64,000 nucleotides of DNA from Lachnospiraceae bacterium (GTDB taxonomy: Bacteria; Bacillota; Clostridia; Lachnospirales; Lachnospiraceae), in assembly GCA_902363665.1 (NCBI GenBank), contig CABJAW010000001.1:248001-312000 (forward strand). Reading direction: 5' to 3'. Positions within the stretch are counted from its first letter, which is position 1; every line of letters begins with the position of its first letter. The translations under genes were made by a program, and so were the position numbers. Below, piece after piece: positions 43,508 to 53,055 of the stretch. The notes below the pieces were generated by a model. It searched no databases and had not been told where the DNA came from. It saw nothing but the letters and a program-made list of their open reading frames with translations.

Positions 43508-43762
43508 CTATTTAACCTTCTCAACAACCTCAACAAGTCTCCATCTCTTATCCTTAGAGAGCGGTCTTGTCTCCATAACTTTTACTGTATCTCCGATATT
43601 GCACTCGTTGTTCTCATCATGAGCTTTCAGTTTGTAAGTTCTCTTTACGATTTTGTTGTAAAGCGGATGTCTTACGTGGTTTTCTACTGCAACAACGATT
43701 GTTTTGTCCATTTTATTGCTGACAACCTTACCCGTACGGGTCTTTCTAAGATTTCTTTCCAC
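43508..43762 (-). CDS. rpsQ: 30S ribosomal protein S17
   Basis: An 84-residue OB-fold protein: [54 protein letters not shown] and [24 protein letters not shown]. 55 bp after rpmC. Confidence 0.98.
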   Translation of the reverse strand: MERNLRKTRTGKVVSNKMDKTIVVAVENHVRHPLYNKIVKRTYKLKAHDENNECNIGDTVKVMETRPLSKDKRWRLVEVVEKVK

Positions 43763-43817
43763 GGAAATTTCTCCTTTCTTTCAATCTGCGCGTCTGTGAC
43801 GGATCTGCCGCAGAAGC

Positions 43818-44021
43818 TTACGCATTAGCCTTCTCTGTGATAACGGTCTGAATTCTGGCGATGTTCTTGCGAACCTCTTTAATTCTGCTGGTGTTATCAA
43901 GCTGGTTCGTTGCGTTCTGGAATCTCAGATTGAAAAGTTCCTTCTTAGCAGCTACTAATTCATCATTTAATTCTGCAGCTGATTTTGCCTTTAAATCTTC
44001 TACATACTTATTAATTTTCAC
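43818..44021 (-). CDS. rpmC: 50S ribosomal protein L29
   Basis: A 67-residue, all-helical L29: [60 protein letters not shown]. It sits at the tunnel exit and contacts SRP and trigger factor. The start is taken as GTG 44021, because AAGGCGG lies 8 bp upstream and the N-terminus then matches the family; a GTG at 44030 would add three residues. It overlaps the end of rplP (stop 44011-44013) by 11 bp, so translation is coupled. Confidence 0.93.
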   Translation of the reverse strand: MKINKYVEDLKAKSAAELNDELVAAKKELFNLRFQNATNQLDNTSRIKEVRKNIARIQTVITEKANA

Positions 44022-44448
44022 TGTTATCACCGCCTTCTAAGTCTGCACGAGAAACGATTTTACATTTGCAAGGTAACTTGTGCATAGCGAGACGCAATGC
44101 TTCGCGGGCAACCTCCTCCGGTACGCCTGCCAGCTCGAACATTACGCGGCCCGGCTTTACTACTGCTACCCAGTACTCAAGTGTTCCTTTTCCGGAACCC
44201 ATTCGAGTTTCAGCCGGTTTTGCTGTTACCGGTTTGTCCGGGAAAATCTTGATCCAAACTTTACCACCACGTTTGATGTAACGTGTCATAGCGATACGGG
44301 CTGCCTCGATCTGGTTGGACTTAATCCAGCACGGCTCGGTAGCTACAAGACCGAAATCACCATAGGAGATTGTATTTCCTCTTAACGCTTTTCCTTTCAT
44401 GGAACCGCGGAACTGCTTACGACGTTTAACTCTTTTTGGCATTAACAT
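44011..44448 (-). CDS. rplP: 50S ribosomal protein L16
   Basis: A 145-residue L16: [75 protein letters not shown] and the [23 protein letters not shown] core. It helps place A-site tRNA. Its ATG overlaps the rpsC stop as TAATG. Confidence 0.98.
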   Translation of the reverse strand: MLMPKRVKRRKQFRGSMKGKALRGNTISYGDFGLVATEPCWIKSNQIEAARIAMTRYIKRGGKVWIKIFPDKPVTAKPAETRMGSGKGTLEYWVAVVKPGRVMFELAGVPEEVAREALRLAMHKLPCKCKIVSRADLEGGDNSEN

Positions 44449-45098
44449 TATTTATCGCTCCCTTCTTTTCTAGATGGAAGTACTTCGCCTTTGTAGACCC
44501 AAACCTTTACGCCGATCTTGCCGTAGGTTGTGTCTGCCTCAGCAAATCCATAATCAATATCTGCTCTCAGTGTCTGAAGCGGGATTGTTCCCTCGCTGTA
44601 GAACTCGGTACGAGCCATATCAGCTCCGCCAAGACGGCCGGAAACGGAAGTCTTGATTCCAAGAGCGCCAGCCTTCATTGTTCTGCTCATTGTGGACTTC
44701 ATTGCACGACGGAAGGAAACACGGTTCTCAAGCTGTGCTGCGATGTTCTCTGCAACAAGCTGTGCATCCTTATCCGGTCTCTTGATCTCTTTGATATCTA
44801 CGATCAGTTTCTTGGAAACAATCTTCTGCAGCTCTGCTTTGAGCTTCTCGATCTCAGCGCCGCCCTTACCGATTACAACACCCGGCTTAGCAGTGTAGAT
44901 GATGATCTTTACTCTCTCAGATGCTCTCTCGATCTCAATCTTGGAAACACCTGCACTGTATAATCTCTTCTTCAGGAATGTTCTGATCTTGTGGTCTTCG
45001 ATCAGGCAGTCTGCGAAATCAGCTTCTGCGTACCATTTTGAATCCCAGTCCTTAATAACGCCGACTCTAAGACCATGCGGATTAACTTTCTGTCCCAT
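44448..45098 (-). CDS. rpsC: 30S ribosomal protein S3
   Basis: A 216-residue S3: [25 protein letters not shown], the KH domain ([26 protein letters not shown]) and the C-terminal domain ([27 protein letters not shown]). Part of the mRNA entry helicase of the 30S subunit. 11 bp after rplV. Confidence 0.98.
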   Translation of the reverse strand: MGQKVNPHGLRVGVIKDWDSKWYAEADFADCLIEDHKIRTFLKKRLYSAGVSKIEIERASERVKIIIYTAKPGVVIGKGGAEIEKLKAELQKIVSKKLIVDIKEIKRPDKDAQLVAENIAAQLENRVSFRRAMKSTMSRTMKAGALGIKTSVSGRLGGADMARTEFYSEGTIPLQTLRADIDYGFAEADTTYGKIGVKVWVYKGEVLPSRKEGSDK

Positions 45099-45109
45099 GA
45101 TAGTCCTCC

Positions 45110-45496
45110 TTATTTCTCATTCAGCACGATGGTAATGTGGCTCATTCTCTTCTCGATTCTGTAAGCTCTACCCTGTGCTCTCGGTCTGATTCTCTTCATT
45201 GTCGGTCCCTTGTTTGCGTAGCACTCTTCTACGTAAAGGTTCTCAACGCTCATTCCGTTGTTGTTCTCAGCGTTTGCGATAGCTGATTTCAGTAATTTAG
45301 CGATTAACTCAGAAGCATATCTCGGGTTGTAAGTAACAATACCAAGTGCTGTCTGAACATCTTTTCCTCTGATGGCATCCAATACGTAGCATGCTTTCTG
45401 AACGGAAACACGAGCGTAAGACAGTTTTGCTGACGGTCTTGTATCCTTCTGAGCATTTCTTTCTCTTTTGATCTGGGATCTATGTCCTTTAGCCAT
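45110..45496 (-). CDS. rplV: 50S ribosomal protein L22
   Basis: A 128-residue L22: [53 protein letters not shown] and the tunnel-lining hairpin near [26 protein letters not shown] 45496 is set by AAAGGAGG about 11 bp upstream; the frame is open to 45544. Macrolide-resistance positions in the loop appear ordinary. Confidence 0.97.
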   Translation of the reverse strand: MAKGHRSQIKRERNAQKDTRPSAKLSYARVSVQKACYVLDAIRGKDVQTALGIVTYNPRYASELIAKLLKSAIANAENNNGMSVENLYVEECYANKGPTMKRIRPRAQGRAYRIEKRMSHITIVLNEK

Positions 45497-45629
45497 TGGA
45501 TGTAGCCTCCTTTCAAAATCTGCGCCCTGCGGGCTTTTCTTCATTCTCCGCAGGCTCTTCCCTGCGGAGTTTGCCGCGGAGGAAGCATCACTGCCTCACT
45601 TCCGCTGCTTTATAACCGTATACCGTGTT

Positions 45630-45911
45630 CTAGCGAACGCCGGATTTCTTCTCATCTTTGCCATGTCCGCGGTAGGTTCTGGTTGCAACGAACTCGCCGA
45701 GTTTGTGGCCTACCATATCCTCTGTAACGTATACCGGAACATGCTTTCTTCCATCATGAACTGCGATCGTGTGACCAACAAACTGCGGGAAGATCGTAGA
45801 ACGACGGGACCAGGTCTTGATAACCTGCTTGCTTCCTGCTGCGTTCATAGCGTCTACCTTTTTCAGTAAGCTAGCGTCAGCGAACGGTCCTTTTTTCAGT
45901 GAACGAGCCAT
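45630..45911 (-). CDS. rpsS: 30S ribosomal protein S19
   Basis: A 93-residue S19: [83 protein letters not shown]. Forms the 30S head with S13. 28 bp after rplB. Confidence 0.98.
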   Translation of the reverse strand: MARSLKKGPFADASLLKKVDAMNAAGSKQVIKTWSRRSTIFPQFVGHTIAVHDGRKHVPVYVTEDMVGHKLGEFVATRTYRGHGKDEKKSGVR

Positions 45912-45939
45912 TTGGTTACCTCCTTATTTTTCTCAAATC

Positions 45940-46782
45940 CTAGTTAATACCTTTACCGTTTCTTCTTCTTACAATCAGCTTGTCAGAAGCTTTCTTGCTC
46001 TTTCTGGTCTTCAGGCCAAGAGCCGGCTTGCCCCACGGTGTGCACGGGCCCGGACGTCCGATACCAGCCTTGCCTTCTCCACCACCATGCGGATGGTCGT
46101 TCGGGTTCATAACAGAACCGCGGACGGTCGGGCGGATACCCATGTGACGTTTTCTACCTGCTTTACCGATATTAACAAGGTTGTGCTCTGCGTTTCCTAC
46201 GATACCGATGGTAGCGCGGCAGTTCAGAGGAACCATTCTCATCTCGCCTGACGGAAGTCTCAGTGTTGCATATTTGCCTTCCTTAGCCATTACCTGTGCG
46301 CCGTTTCCTGCGGAACGAACCATCTGTCCGCCGTGGCCTGCGTACAGCTCAATATTGTGAACCATAGTACCAACCGGGATCTCAGAAAGCGGCAGGCAGT
46401 TTCCTACGTGTACCTCAGCCTGCGGTCCATTCATGATCTTCATGCCGTCCTTCAGACCCTGCGGTGCAAGGATGTAAGCCTTCTCGCCGTCTGCGTAGCA
46501 GATCAGTGCGATGTTTGCTGTTCTGTTCGGATCGTACTCGATACCGATTACAGTTGCCGGGATACCATCTTTATTTCTCTTGAAATCGATGATTCTGTAT
46601 TTCTGTCTGGATCCGCCGCCGTGATGTCTTACCGTGATCTTACCCTGGTTGTTACGGCCAGCAGTTTTTTTCTTGGAAGCCAGAAGTGATTTCTCCGGAG
46701 TCTTCTTTGTGATCTCAGAATTGTCCAGGTTGGTCATGTGTCTTCTGGAAGGTGTATATGGGTTGTATGTCTTAATTCCCAT
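45940..46782 (-). CDS. rplB: 50S ribosomal protein L2
   Basis: A 280-residue L2: [34 protein letters not shown], the [36 protein letters not shown] domain and the peptidyl-transferase-proximal [33 protein letters not shown], including the conserved His. 95 bp after rplW. Confidence 0.98.
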   Translation of the reverse strand: MGIKTYNPYTPSRRHMTNLDNSEITKKTPEKSLLASKKKTAGRNNQGKITVRHHGGGSRQKYRIIDFKRNKDGIPATVIGIEYDPNRTANIALICYADGEKAYILAPQGLKDGMKIMNGPQAEVHVGNCLPLSEIPVGTMVHNIELYAGHGGQMVRSAGNGAQVMAKEGKYATLRLPSGEMRMVPLNCRATIGIVGNAEHNLVNIGKAGRKRHMGIRPTVRGSVMNPNDHPHGGGEGKAGIGRPGPCTPWGKPALGLKTRKSKKASDKLIVRRRNGKGIN

Positions 46783-46877
46783 GATGTTCTCCTTTCATGC
46801 CATGGCGTCTCATTTTCATGAAGCGTCATGCGATATTATTGTCCTGCTTCTCAGCAGATAAAGGTCCGGGCTGTTTT

Positions 46878-47177
46878 TTACAGTCCCTCGAAAATCTCGA
46901 TATCCTTGCTGTCCTCTGTCAGAGCAACGATTGCTTTCTTGGTCTTGGCAGTCTTGCCGGTAACCATTCCGCGTCTCTTGTTCTTTCCGTCAAGGTTCAT
47001 CGTGTTTACGGATTTTACCTTTGTGCCGGCGAACATTTTTTCAACAGCCTCTTTGATCTGGCTCTTGGTTGCGTCTGTGTGAACCAGGAATGTGTACTTC
47101 TTGTCAGCCATAGCGTTCATGCTCTTCTCAGTAACAACCGGCTTCAGGATGACATCATAATACTTAATATCTGCCAT
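46878..47177 (-). CDS. rplW: 50S ribosomal protein L23
   Basis: A 99-residue L23: [61 protein letters not shown]. Tunnel-exit docking site for SRP and trigger factor. Its ATG overlaps the rplD stop as TAATG. Confidence 0.98.
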   Translation of the reverse strand: MADIKYYDVILKPVVTEKSMNAMADKKYTFLVHTDATKSQIKEAVEKMFAGTKVKSVNTMNLDGKNKRRGMVTGKTAKTKKAIVALTEDSKDIEIFEGL

Positions 47178-47797
47178 TATGCATACACCTCCTCGATGTT
47201 CTCTACAGCAGCCTTGGTAACTACTACTGTATCATACTTCAGAATGTCGAATACGTTCAGTGTGCTTGTAAGAACTGTTCTTACATCTGCGATGTTTCTT
47301 GCAGAGAGAAGCACGTTCTGATCGTTGTCTTTCAGAACGATGAGAGCTTTCTTTACGTTCAGTGCGTTCAGAACACCCTGCATCTTCTTTGTCTTGATCT
47401 CGTCAAATTTCAGCTCGTCTACAACTACCAGTTTGCTTTCCTGAACTCTGGATGTCAGCGCGGACTTAAGAGCTGCTCTCTTCTCTTTCTTGTTCATCTT
47501 TACCGTGTAGTCTCTCGGTACCGGAGCAAATACTACTCCACCGCCGGTCCACTGCGGAGCTCTTGTTGAACCCTGTCTTGCATGACCAGTTCCTTTCTGT
47601 CTCCACGGCTTTCTTCCGCCTCCGGAAACTTCAGAACGGGTCTTTGCCTTCTGTGTTCCCTGGCGCTTGTTTGCAAGCTGGCTTACTGCTGCAAGATGTA
47701 CCAGATGCTCGTTGATCTCTACACCGAACACTGCATCATTCAGCTCCATCGTGCCAACTTCTTTGCCTTCCATATTATAAATAGCTACGTTTGCCAT
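47177..47797 (-). CDS. rplD: 50S ribosomal protein L4
   Basis: A 206-residue L4: [25 protein letters not shown], the tunnel-reaching loop [49 protein letters not shown], and a C-terminal Rossmann-like part. In E. coli L4 represses the S10 operon through its leader; a structured leader precedes rpsJ here. 30 bp after rplC. Confidence 0.98.
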   Translation of the reverse strand: MANVAIYNMEGKEVGTMELNDAVFGVEINEHLVHLAAVSQLANKRQGTQKAKTRSEVSGGGRKPWRQKGTGHARQGSTRAPQWTGGGVVFAPVPRDYTVKMNKKEKRAALKSALTSRVQESKLVVVDELKFDEIKTKKMQGVLNALNVKKALIVLKDNDQNVLLSARNIADVRTVLTSTLNVFDILKYDTVVVTKAAVENIEEVYA

Positions 47798-47827
47798 GTG
47801 TGTCTTCCTCCTTTCCTGAATTCAGGC

Positions 47828-48463
47828 TTATTTACCGGATTTCACTGTTGATTTAACTGTTACCAGTGCTTTCTTCGGTCCCGGAACAGCGCCTTTTACT
47901 AAAATAAGGTTGTTCTCTGCGTCTACGCGGACTACTTCAAGATTCTGAACCGTAATCTGCTTAGCGCCCATGTGTCCTGCCATCTTCTTGCCCTTGAATA
48001 CCTTGCTCGGGTCAGAACAAGCACCGTTGGAACCTGCGTGACGATGATACTTGGAACCGTGTGCCATCGGTCCTCTGGACTGGCCGTGTCTCTTGATTGC
48101 GCCCTGGAAGCCTTTTCCTTTGGAAATTGCAGTAGCGTCTACCTTGTCTCCAGCTGCAAATACATCAGCCTTGATCTCCTGCTTTACTTCATAGCTCTCA
48201 GCGTCATCCAGCTTCAGCTCTCTGACGTATCTCTTGTAGGAGATGCCTGCCTTGTCAAATGCACCCTTCTGCGGCTTAGCTACAAGCTTCTCACGCTTGT
48301 CAACAAAACCAACCTGTACTGCACTGTAACCGTCGTTCTCAACTGTCTTAACCTGTGTTACTACACACGGGCCAGCCTGAAGAACAGTTACCGGAGTAAG
48401 TACTCCGTCGTCGTTGAAGATCTGAGTCATTCCGACTTTTGTTGCTAAAATCGCTTTCTTCAT
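47828..48463 (-). CDS. rplC: 50S ribosomal protein L3
   Basis: A 211-residue L3: [40 protein letters not shown], and the W-finger-like [51 protein letters not shown] reaching the peptidyl-transferase centre. ATG 48463 is set by GGAGG upstream; the frame is open 33 bp further. A 134-bp gap with a hairpin separates it from rpsJ. Confidence 0.97.
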   Translation of the reverse strand: MKKAILATKVGMTQIFNDDGVLTPVTVLQAGPCVVTQVKTVENDGYSAVQVGFVDKREKLVAKPQKGAFDKAGISYKRYVRELKLDDAESYEVKQEIKADVFAAGDKVDATAISKGKGFQGAIKRHGQSRGPMAHGSKYHRHAGSNGACSDPSKVFKGKKMAGHMGAKQITVQNLEVVRVDAENNLILVKGAVPGPKKALVTVKSTVKSGK

Positions 48464-48597
48464 TCTTTTACCTCCTGTTTTTCTACAGCGGATCACCTGA
48501 TGGCGATCATCCTAGTTGACAGGGAATGATATAAGTGGAACTTGGCGTTACTTCTATATCAACCTGATAGGATTTGCTTCTTGATTAATGATGATGC

Positions 48598-48915
48598 TTA
48601 TTTCTGCTTCATTTTGATGTCGATGTGGACACCAGCCGGCATTTCCAGTCTGGACAGTGCATCAACTGTCTTCTGGGTCGGAGCCGTAATATCGATCAGT
48701 CTCTTGTGAGTTCTCTGCTCAAACTGCTCTCTGGAGTCTTTGTACTTGTGTACTGCTCTCAGAATTGTAACAACCTCTTTCTTTGTCGGGAGCGGAACCG
48801 GTCCACTCACCTGAGATCCGTTTTTCTTTACAGTTTCGATAATTTTCTTAGCAGATGCGTCTACTAACTGATGATCATACGCCTTTAATGTAATTCTCAT
48901 TACCTGACTTGCCAT
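48598..48915 (-). CDS. rpsJ: 30S ribosomal protein S10
   Basis: A 105-residue S10: [76 protein letters not shown]. First gene of the cluster. GGAGG precedes the ATG by 11 bp, a long spacing made by a T run. S10 (NusE) also acts in transcription antitermination. Confidence 0.98.
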   Translation of the reverse strand: MASQVMRITLKAYDHQLVDASAKKIIETVKKNGSQVSGPVPLPTKKEVVTILRAVHKYKDSREQFEQRTHKRLIDITAPTQKTVDALSRLEMPAGVHIDIKMKQK

Positions 48916-49137
48916 AAAAAAAGTCGCCTCCTTTTCGCACTCTTTTCAGTACGACAAGCGGTGACTGTACACACTTCCGTGTGTGTCCTCAGACATTCAC
49001 ACGGTTTTCCATCTTTGATGGAAGTTTTCTGTTATCGGTACAGTGACTTGTCGCCAGTTTCATAACTTGACATTCGCTCCACGGAAAACCTGCAGAATCT
49101 GCAGCAACCTCGCGCTTCTACGCTATCATGTCACAAC
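48916..49137 (-). promoter_or_regulatory. Structured 5' leader of the S10 operon
   Basis: About 220 nt between the start site and rpsJ. On the operon strand CGACAAGTCACTGTAC pairs with a GTACAGTCACCGCTTGTCG stretch (with an internal loop), enclosing hairpins TTCCATC/GATGGAA, CCGTGTG/CACACGG and ACACAC-GGAA-GTGTGT. The closing stem ends about 35 nt before the AUG. It resembles an autogenous ribosomal-protein leader; the binding protein (L4 or another) is not known. Confidence 0.65.
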
Positions 49138-49143
49138 GTTTGC

Positions 49144-49172
49144 ATTATACCGAAAAGCTCCTGCAAATGCAA
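49144..49172 (-). promoter_or_regulatory. Promoter of the S10 operon
   Basis: TTGCAT (49172-49167) and a perfect TATAAT (49149-49144) on the minus strand with 17 bp between. Just upstream lies ATTGTAT/ATACAAT, an inverted repeat at 49191-49212. Confidence 0.88.
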
Positions 49173-49273
49173 GAGCTTTCCGCATAAAATATTGTATTTT
49201 ATTTGATACAATCTTTTTTCATGCCGCTCCCCCTACAGAAAGGCAGGCATGAGCTGTATTTCAGCTGCCGGTT

Positions 49274-51469
49274 TTACTCCGCTTCCGTCCACTCGATCAG
49301 CAGGCTCTCATACTCCTTTGGGATCTCAACCAGCGTCAGTCCGCAATTGTTCCATACGCTTCCCGTATGAACGCTTCCATTATAAGAGCAGTGGTATTTG
49401 CGGTCCGGAGCAAGTCCCGCTACCGGCACATGCAGCGGAAGCGGATTGCCCTGCGCGTCTGTCTTTACAACACCGCTCACGGCTTTGCTCTTGTCCTTTG
49501 CCACGAACTCCCATACCATCAGCTCGCCTTCCTTCGGAGCCGTCAGGCGGTAGTAGTCACCCTCGTGCGTCAGGTCATAGAAGCGGTCAAACTGTGCGAG
49601 CTGTTCTTTTACCATCGCCTTCTCCTCATCGGTCACAAGGTTCAGATCCAGTTCATAGCCGAACGTACCTGCCATCGCCACATTGCCTCTCGTCGCAAAC
49701 GGAGTGATGCGGCCTGTCTGGTGATTCGGCACCGCCGATACGTGTGCTCCCATCGTGCTTGTCGGATAAAAGAATGAGGTACCGTACTGAATATCAAGAC
49801 GGTTGACCGCATCGGTGTTGTCGCTGCACCAGATCTGCGGTGCATAGTAGAGCATACCGGCATCGAACCGTCCGCCGCCGCCGCTGCAGCCCTCAAGAAG
49901 CAGCTGTGGGAAACGCTTCAGCAGACGCTCTGCCAGATCGTAAACACCAAGCACGAAGCGGTGCGGAATCTCACCCATCCGTTCTGCCGGAAGCTTACTG
50001 CTGTAAAAATCGCAGACGCTGCGGTTCATATCCCACTTCACGTAGTCCACAGAAGCCTTCTCCAGCACATCGCTGATCTGGTTGTATAAGTAATCGACAA
50101 CCTCTTTCCGGCTCATATCGAGTACCAGCTGGTATCTCGCACGGTTCGGCTGACGGCCCGGAATCTGCAGTGCCCAGTCCGGATGTGCACGGTACAGATC
50201 GCTGTCCTCCGAAACCATCTCCGGCTCAAACCAGAGGCCGAACTTCATGCCCATCGCATGGATCTCACTCGACAGCTCTGCCAGCGTACCCTCCAGTTTC
50301 TTTTCATTGACGAACCAGTCCCCCAGTCCGCTGTAATCATCATCGCGCTTTCCGAACCAGCCGTCATCCAGCACGAGCATTTCGATACCGAGTTCTTTTG
50401 CCTGACGTGCGATCTTCAGGATCTTTTCCTTATTAAATGCAAAGTAGGTCGCTTCCCAGTTGTTGATCAGTGCCGGGCGCTTTGCATGCTTCCACGGTCC
50501 GCGGCAGATGTGTTCCCGGATCAAATCGTGATACTGATGAGACAGCGCCGTAAATCCCTCGGACGAATAGCTCATGATCACCTGCGGTGCGAAGAATGTC
50601 TCTCCTCCCTCCAGCACGAAGCGGAACTGATCCGGCTGAATGCCCATCTGTACTCTCGTCTGATTTCTCTGATCACGCTGTGCTCTTGCGGTGAAGTTTC
50701 CGCTGTATGCAAAACACAGTCCATAGCAGTCGCCGTTTTTCTCGGTTGTCTCCGGCGGGCAGAGGATCACAGCCGGATTGTACTGATGGCTCGACGTACC
50801 TCTTCTGCTTCCGATCTCTACCTTGGCTCCCTTTACCGGCACGCGCTCCAGATTTCGCTCCATCGCATGACGTCCATAGAAATAAATCATATCGTATGTA
50901 CCGAACATAAAATCCAGATTGCAGGAAAGCAGCTGGTCAAGTACAACCTTCTTCGTACCGCAGTTGCAGACACAGGCACTTCGTGTAATGACATTTTCCT
51001 CCTCCATCACACCGTAATACAGTTTTACTTTGATATCCGAGCTTACCTCGCGCATCGTAATGATCAGCGTCTCTCCGGTCTCCTGCTCTGTATCGTATAC
51101 TGCAGGAAGTCCCGGGATCTCATAAGAACCTTTTACGACCTCGTATCCCTCATAGCGGAAATCTGCCGCACAGCTTCCGTCCTCATGGTACAGCCGGATC
51201 ATTTCCTCCCTGAAATCGCCGACCCCGCTGGATGGCAGTTCCTGCGGAAGGCAATCTAAAGAATACGTGCGGTCTTTTCCGGCCTCCACCGGATTTCCGG
51301 AAAATCCAACGTCACTTTTATAAATCAGATATTCAAGATTTTCTGCCTCGATCTTTTTTCCATAATACAGATGCAGCAGCACGCCGTATGCGTCGACTGC
51401 CATCTGATATGAGCTTGATTTTGTCTGCAGCGTAAAAGTACGCTGATCTGCACTGATTTGAATCGCCAT
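49274..51469 (-). CDS. Alpha-galactosidase, glycoside hydrolase family 36
   Basis: A 731-residue GH36 enzyme: N-terminal beta-sandwich (~1-330), (beta/alpha)8 barrel with LVLDDGWFGKRDDD, FGLWFEPEMVSEDS, the nucleophile Asp in VKWDMNRSVCDFYS, GCSGGGGRFDAGMLYYAPQIWCSDNTD with the acid/base Asp, then a C-terminal sheet domain. No signal peptide, so it cleaves raffinose-family or melibiose-type sugars after uptake. GGAGG lies 8 bp before the ATG. It stands alone upstream of the ribosomal cluster; no transporter is beside it. Confidence 0.96.
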   Translation of the reverse strand: MAIQISADQRTFTLQTKSSSYQMAVDAYGVLLHLYYGKKIEAENLEYLIYKSDVGFSGNPVEAGKDRTYSLDCLPQELPSSGVGDFREEMIRLYHEDGSCAADFRYEGYEVVKGSYEIPGLPAVYDTEQETGETLIITMREVSSDIKVKLYYGVMEEENVITRSACVCNCGTKKVVLDQLLSCNLDFMFGTYDMIYFYGRHAMERNLERVPVKGAKVEIGSRRGTSSHQYNPAVILCPPETTEKNGDCYGLCFAYSGNFTARAQRDQRNQTRVQMGIQPDQFRFVLEGGETFFAPQVIMSYSSEGFTALSHQYHDLIREHICRGPWKHAKRPALINNWEATYFAFNKEKILKIARQAKELGIEMLVLDDGWFGKRDDDYSGLGDWFVNEKKLEGTLAELSSEIHAMGMKFGLWFEPEMVSEDSDLYRAHPDWALQIPGRQPNRARYQLVLDMSRKEVVDYLYNQISDVLEKASVDYVKWDMNRSVCDFYSSKLPAERMGEIPHRFVLGVYDLAERLLKRFPQLLLEGCSGGGGRFDAGMLYYAPQIWCSDNTDAVNRLDIQYGTSFFYPTSTMGAHVSAVPNHQTGRITPFATRGNVAMAGTFGYELDLNLVTDEEKAMVKEQLAQFDRFYDLTHEGDYYRLTAPKEGELMVWEFVAKDKSKAVSGVVKTDAQGNPLPLHVPVAGLAPDRKYHCSYNGSVHTGSVWNNCGLTLVEIPKEYESLLIEWTEAE

Positions 51470-51679
51470 AAACTAAACCTCCGTATTTACTTAAATATCG
51501 ATACCTCACCGGGTGATCATCCACCAGCCCGGCTTTCTGTATTACCATACCGTATATCCATCAGGATTACAATACCAAAAACTTTTTTCTTGCTTGATTC
51601 TCATTGGGTGATCGCGTATACTACCCTATGTAATAAAATGTTAGGGTTAAAAGATATTTTGCCCTAACTTGATATCCAC

Positions 51680-51712
51680 GAATTGCTCCGAGCAAAGCTG
51701 CTCCCGCAATTC
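51680..51712. other. Hairpin upstream of the methyltransferase gene
   Basis: GAATTGC...GAGCA pairs with TGCTC...GCAATTC around AAGC, and the stem extends outward with GATAT/ATATC. It lies 42 bp before the gene and directly after another inverted repeat, GTTAGGG/CCCTAAC. It could be a terminator-less leader hairpin. Confidence 0.5.
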
Positions 51713-51753
51713 TATATCTATATATAATAAGGAAGAAAGGTTGATTATATCAT

Positions 51754-52611
51754 ATGTGGATAGCAGATAAATGGAAAGATTATGAAGTGATTGATACCTC
51801 CTGCGGCGAAAAGCTGGAGCGCTGGGGCGACTATCTTCTGGTACGTCCGGACCCGCAGGTCATCTGGGATACCCCAAAAAATGACCGCGGATGGAAGCAT
51901 CCGAACGGCCACTATCACCGCAGCAAAAAGGGCGGCGGAGAATGGGAATTCTTCGACCTTCCTGAGCAGTGGAGCATTCACTACCGCGAGCTGACCTTTC
52001 ATTTAAAACCGTTCAGTTTTAAGCACACAGGACTTTTCCCGGAACAGGCGACCAACTGGGACTGGTTCTCTGAAAAGATTAAATCGGCCGGACGTCCGAT
52101 CCGCGTGCTGAACCTCTTTGCCTACACAGGCGGCGCTACACTCGCTGCCGCAGCAGCCGGTGCAAAGGTCACCCATGTGGATGCTTCCAAGGGCATGGTC
52201 GGCTGGGCAAAAGAAAATGCGGCAGCTTCCGGACTCGATGATGCTCCGATCCGCTGGCTTGTCGATGACTGTACGAAATTTGTCGAACGTGAGCTGCGCC
52301 GCGGCAACCGCTATGACGCGATCATCATGGATCCGCCATCTTACGGCCGTGGGCCGAAGGGCGAGATCTGGAAGATTGAAGAATCGATCCATCCGTTCAT
52401 CAAACTCTGCACCGGACTGCTCAGCGATGAGCCGCTCTTTTTCCTCGTAAACTCCTATACAACAGGACTGGCTCCGGCCGTGCTGACGTACATGATCGCA
52501 ACGGAGCTGAAACGTTTCGGAGGTCATGTAGAATCGCAGGAGATCGGACTGCCGGTAACGAAGAGCGGGCTCGTGCTGCCGTGCGGGGCATCCGGACGGT
52601 GGGAAGCATGA
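51754..52611 (+). CDS. Class I SAM-dependent methyltransferase (COG1092-like, RlmI/RlmK family)
   Basis: A 285-residue Rossmann methyltransferase: FKHTGLFPEQATNWDWF, SAM-binding VLNLFAYTGGATLAAAAAGAKVTHVDASKGMVGWAKENAAASG, and the catalytic IIMDPPSYGRGPKGE. It resembles the catalytic half of RlmI/RlmK 23S rRNA methyltransferases but lacks the PUA domain and the CSC motif seen in the enzyme at 22703-23905, so its substrate may differ. The ribosome site is weak: GAAAGG lies 13 bp before the ATG. The stop codon TGA (52609-52611) lies inside the first unit of the 138-bp repeat, so the gene ends exactly at the repeat boundary. Confidence 0.8.
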   Translation: MWIADKWKDYEVIDTSCGEKLERWGDYLLVRPDPQVIWDTPKNDRGWKHPNGHYHRSKKGGGEWEFFDLPEQWSIHYRELTFHLKPFSFKHTGLFPEQATNWDWFSEKIKSAGRPIRVLNLFAYTGGATLAAAAAGAKVTHVDASKGMVGWAKENAAASGLDDAPIRWLVDDCTKFVERELRRGNRYDAIIMDPPSYGRGPKGEIWKIEESIHPFIKLCTGLLSDEPLFFLVNSYTTGLAPAVLTYMIATELKRFGGHVESQEIGLPVTKSGLVLPCGASGRWEA

Positions 52612-53035
52612 TCGGTGGTCTGGCCTCCCTCTACATGTTTTGATTACAAGATTGCTTCGCAATCTTCCACCAATTCGCAATCCGCTTCGCTTCTTGCTCA
52701 TTGGCGGGCGGGAGACAAATAATAAGACCACCTCTTCATGCGAGCATGATCGGTGGTCTGGCCTCCCTCTACATGTTTTGATTACAAGATTGCTTCGCAA
52801 TCTTCCACCAATTCGCAATCCGCTTCGCTTCTTGCTCATTGGCGGGCGGGAGACAAATAATAAGACCACCTCTTCATGCGAGCATGATCGGTGGTCTGAC
52901 CTCCCTCTACATGTTTTGATTACAAGATTGCTTCGCAATCTTCCACCAATTCGCAATCCGCTTCGCTTCTTGCTCATTGGCGGGCGGGAGACAAATAATA
53001 AGACCACCTCTTCATGCGAGCATGATCGGTGGTCT
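52607..53035. repeat. Tandem repeat, 3 x 138 bp plus a partial unit
   Basis: Units start at 52607, 52745 and 52883; a partial unit starts at 53021. They are almost identical (one visible difference, 52897 region, GGCC against GACC). Each unit has the hairpin AAGATTGC-TTC-GCAATCTT, a stretch ATTCGCAATCCGCTTCGCT shared with the 4629 element, and AGACCACC near its end pairing with GGTGGTCT at the start of the next. As 138 = 46 codons, long frames run through both strands; neither has a ribosome site. Confidence 0.93.
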
Positions 53036-53039
53036 TTTT
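53000..53039. terminator. Intrinsic terminator at the end of the tandem repeat
   Basis: AAGACCACC (53000-53008) pairs with GGTGGTCTT (53028-53036), followed by TTTT. Inside, ATGC/GCAT extends it. On the minus strand the stem is followed by a T-rich tail, so it can also end the dlt operon. Confidence 0.85.
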
Positions 53040-53055
53040 ATTTGTCTCCCTGTAA

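Noticed and set aside
50183..51259. 358-codon plus-strand frame
   Set aside because: Antisense to the GH36 alpha-galactosidase, which has clear catalytic motifs.
52003..53007. 334-codon minus-strand frame and a 157-codon plus-strand frame (52640-53113) with 46-residue repeats
   Set aside because: They exist because the 138-bp repeat is a multiple of three. No ribosome site, and the minus frame runs antisense through the methyltransferase gene.
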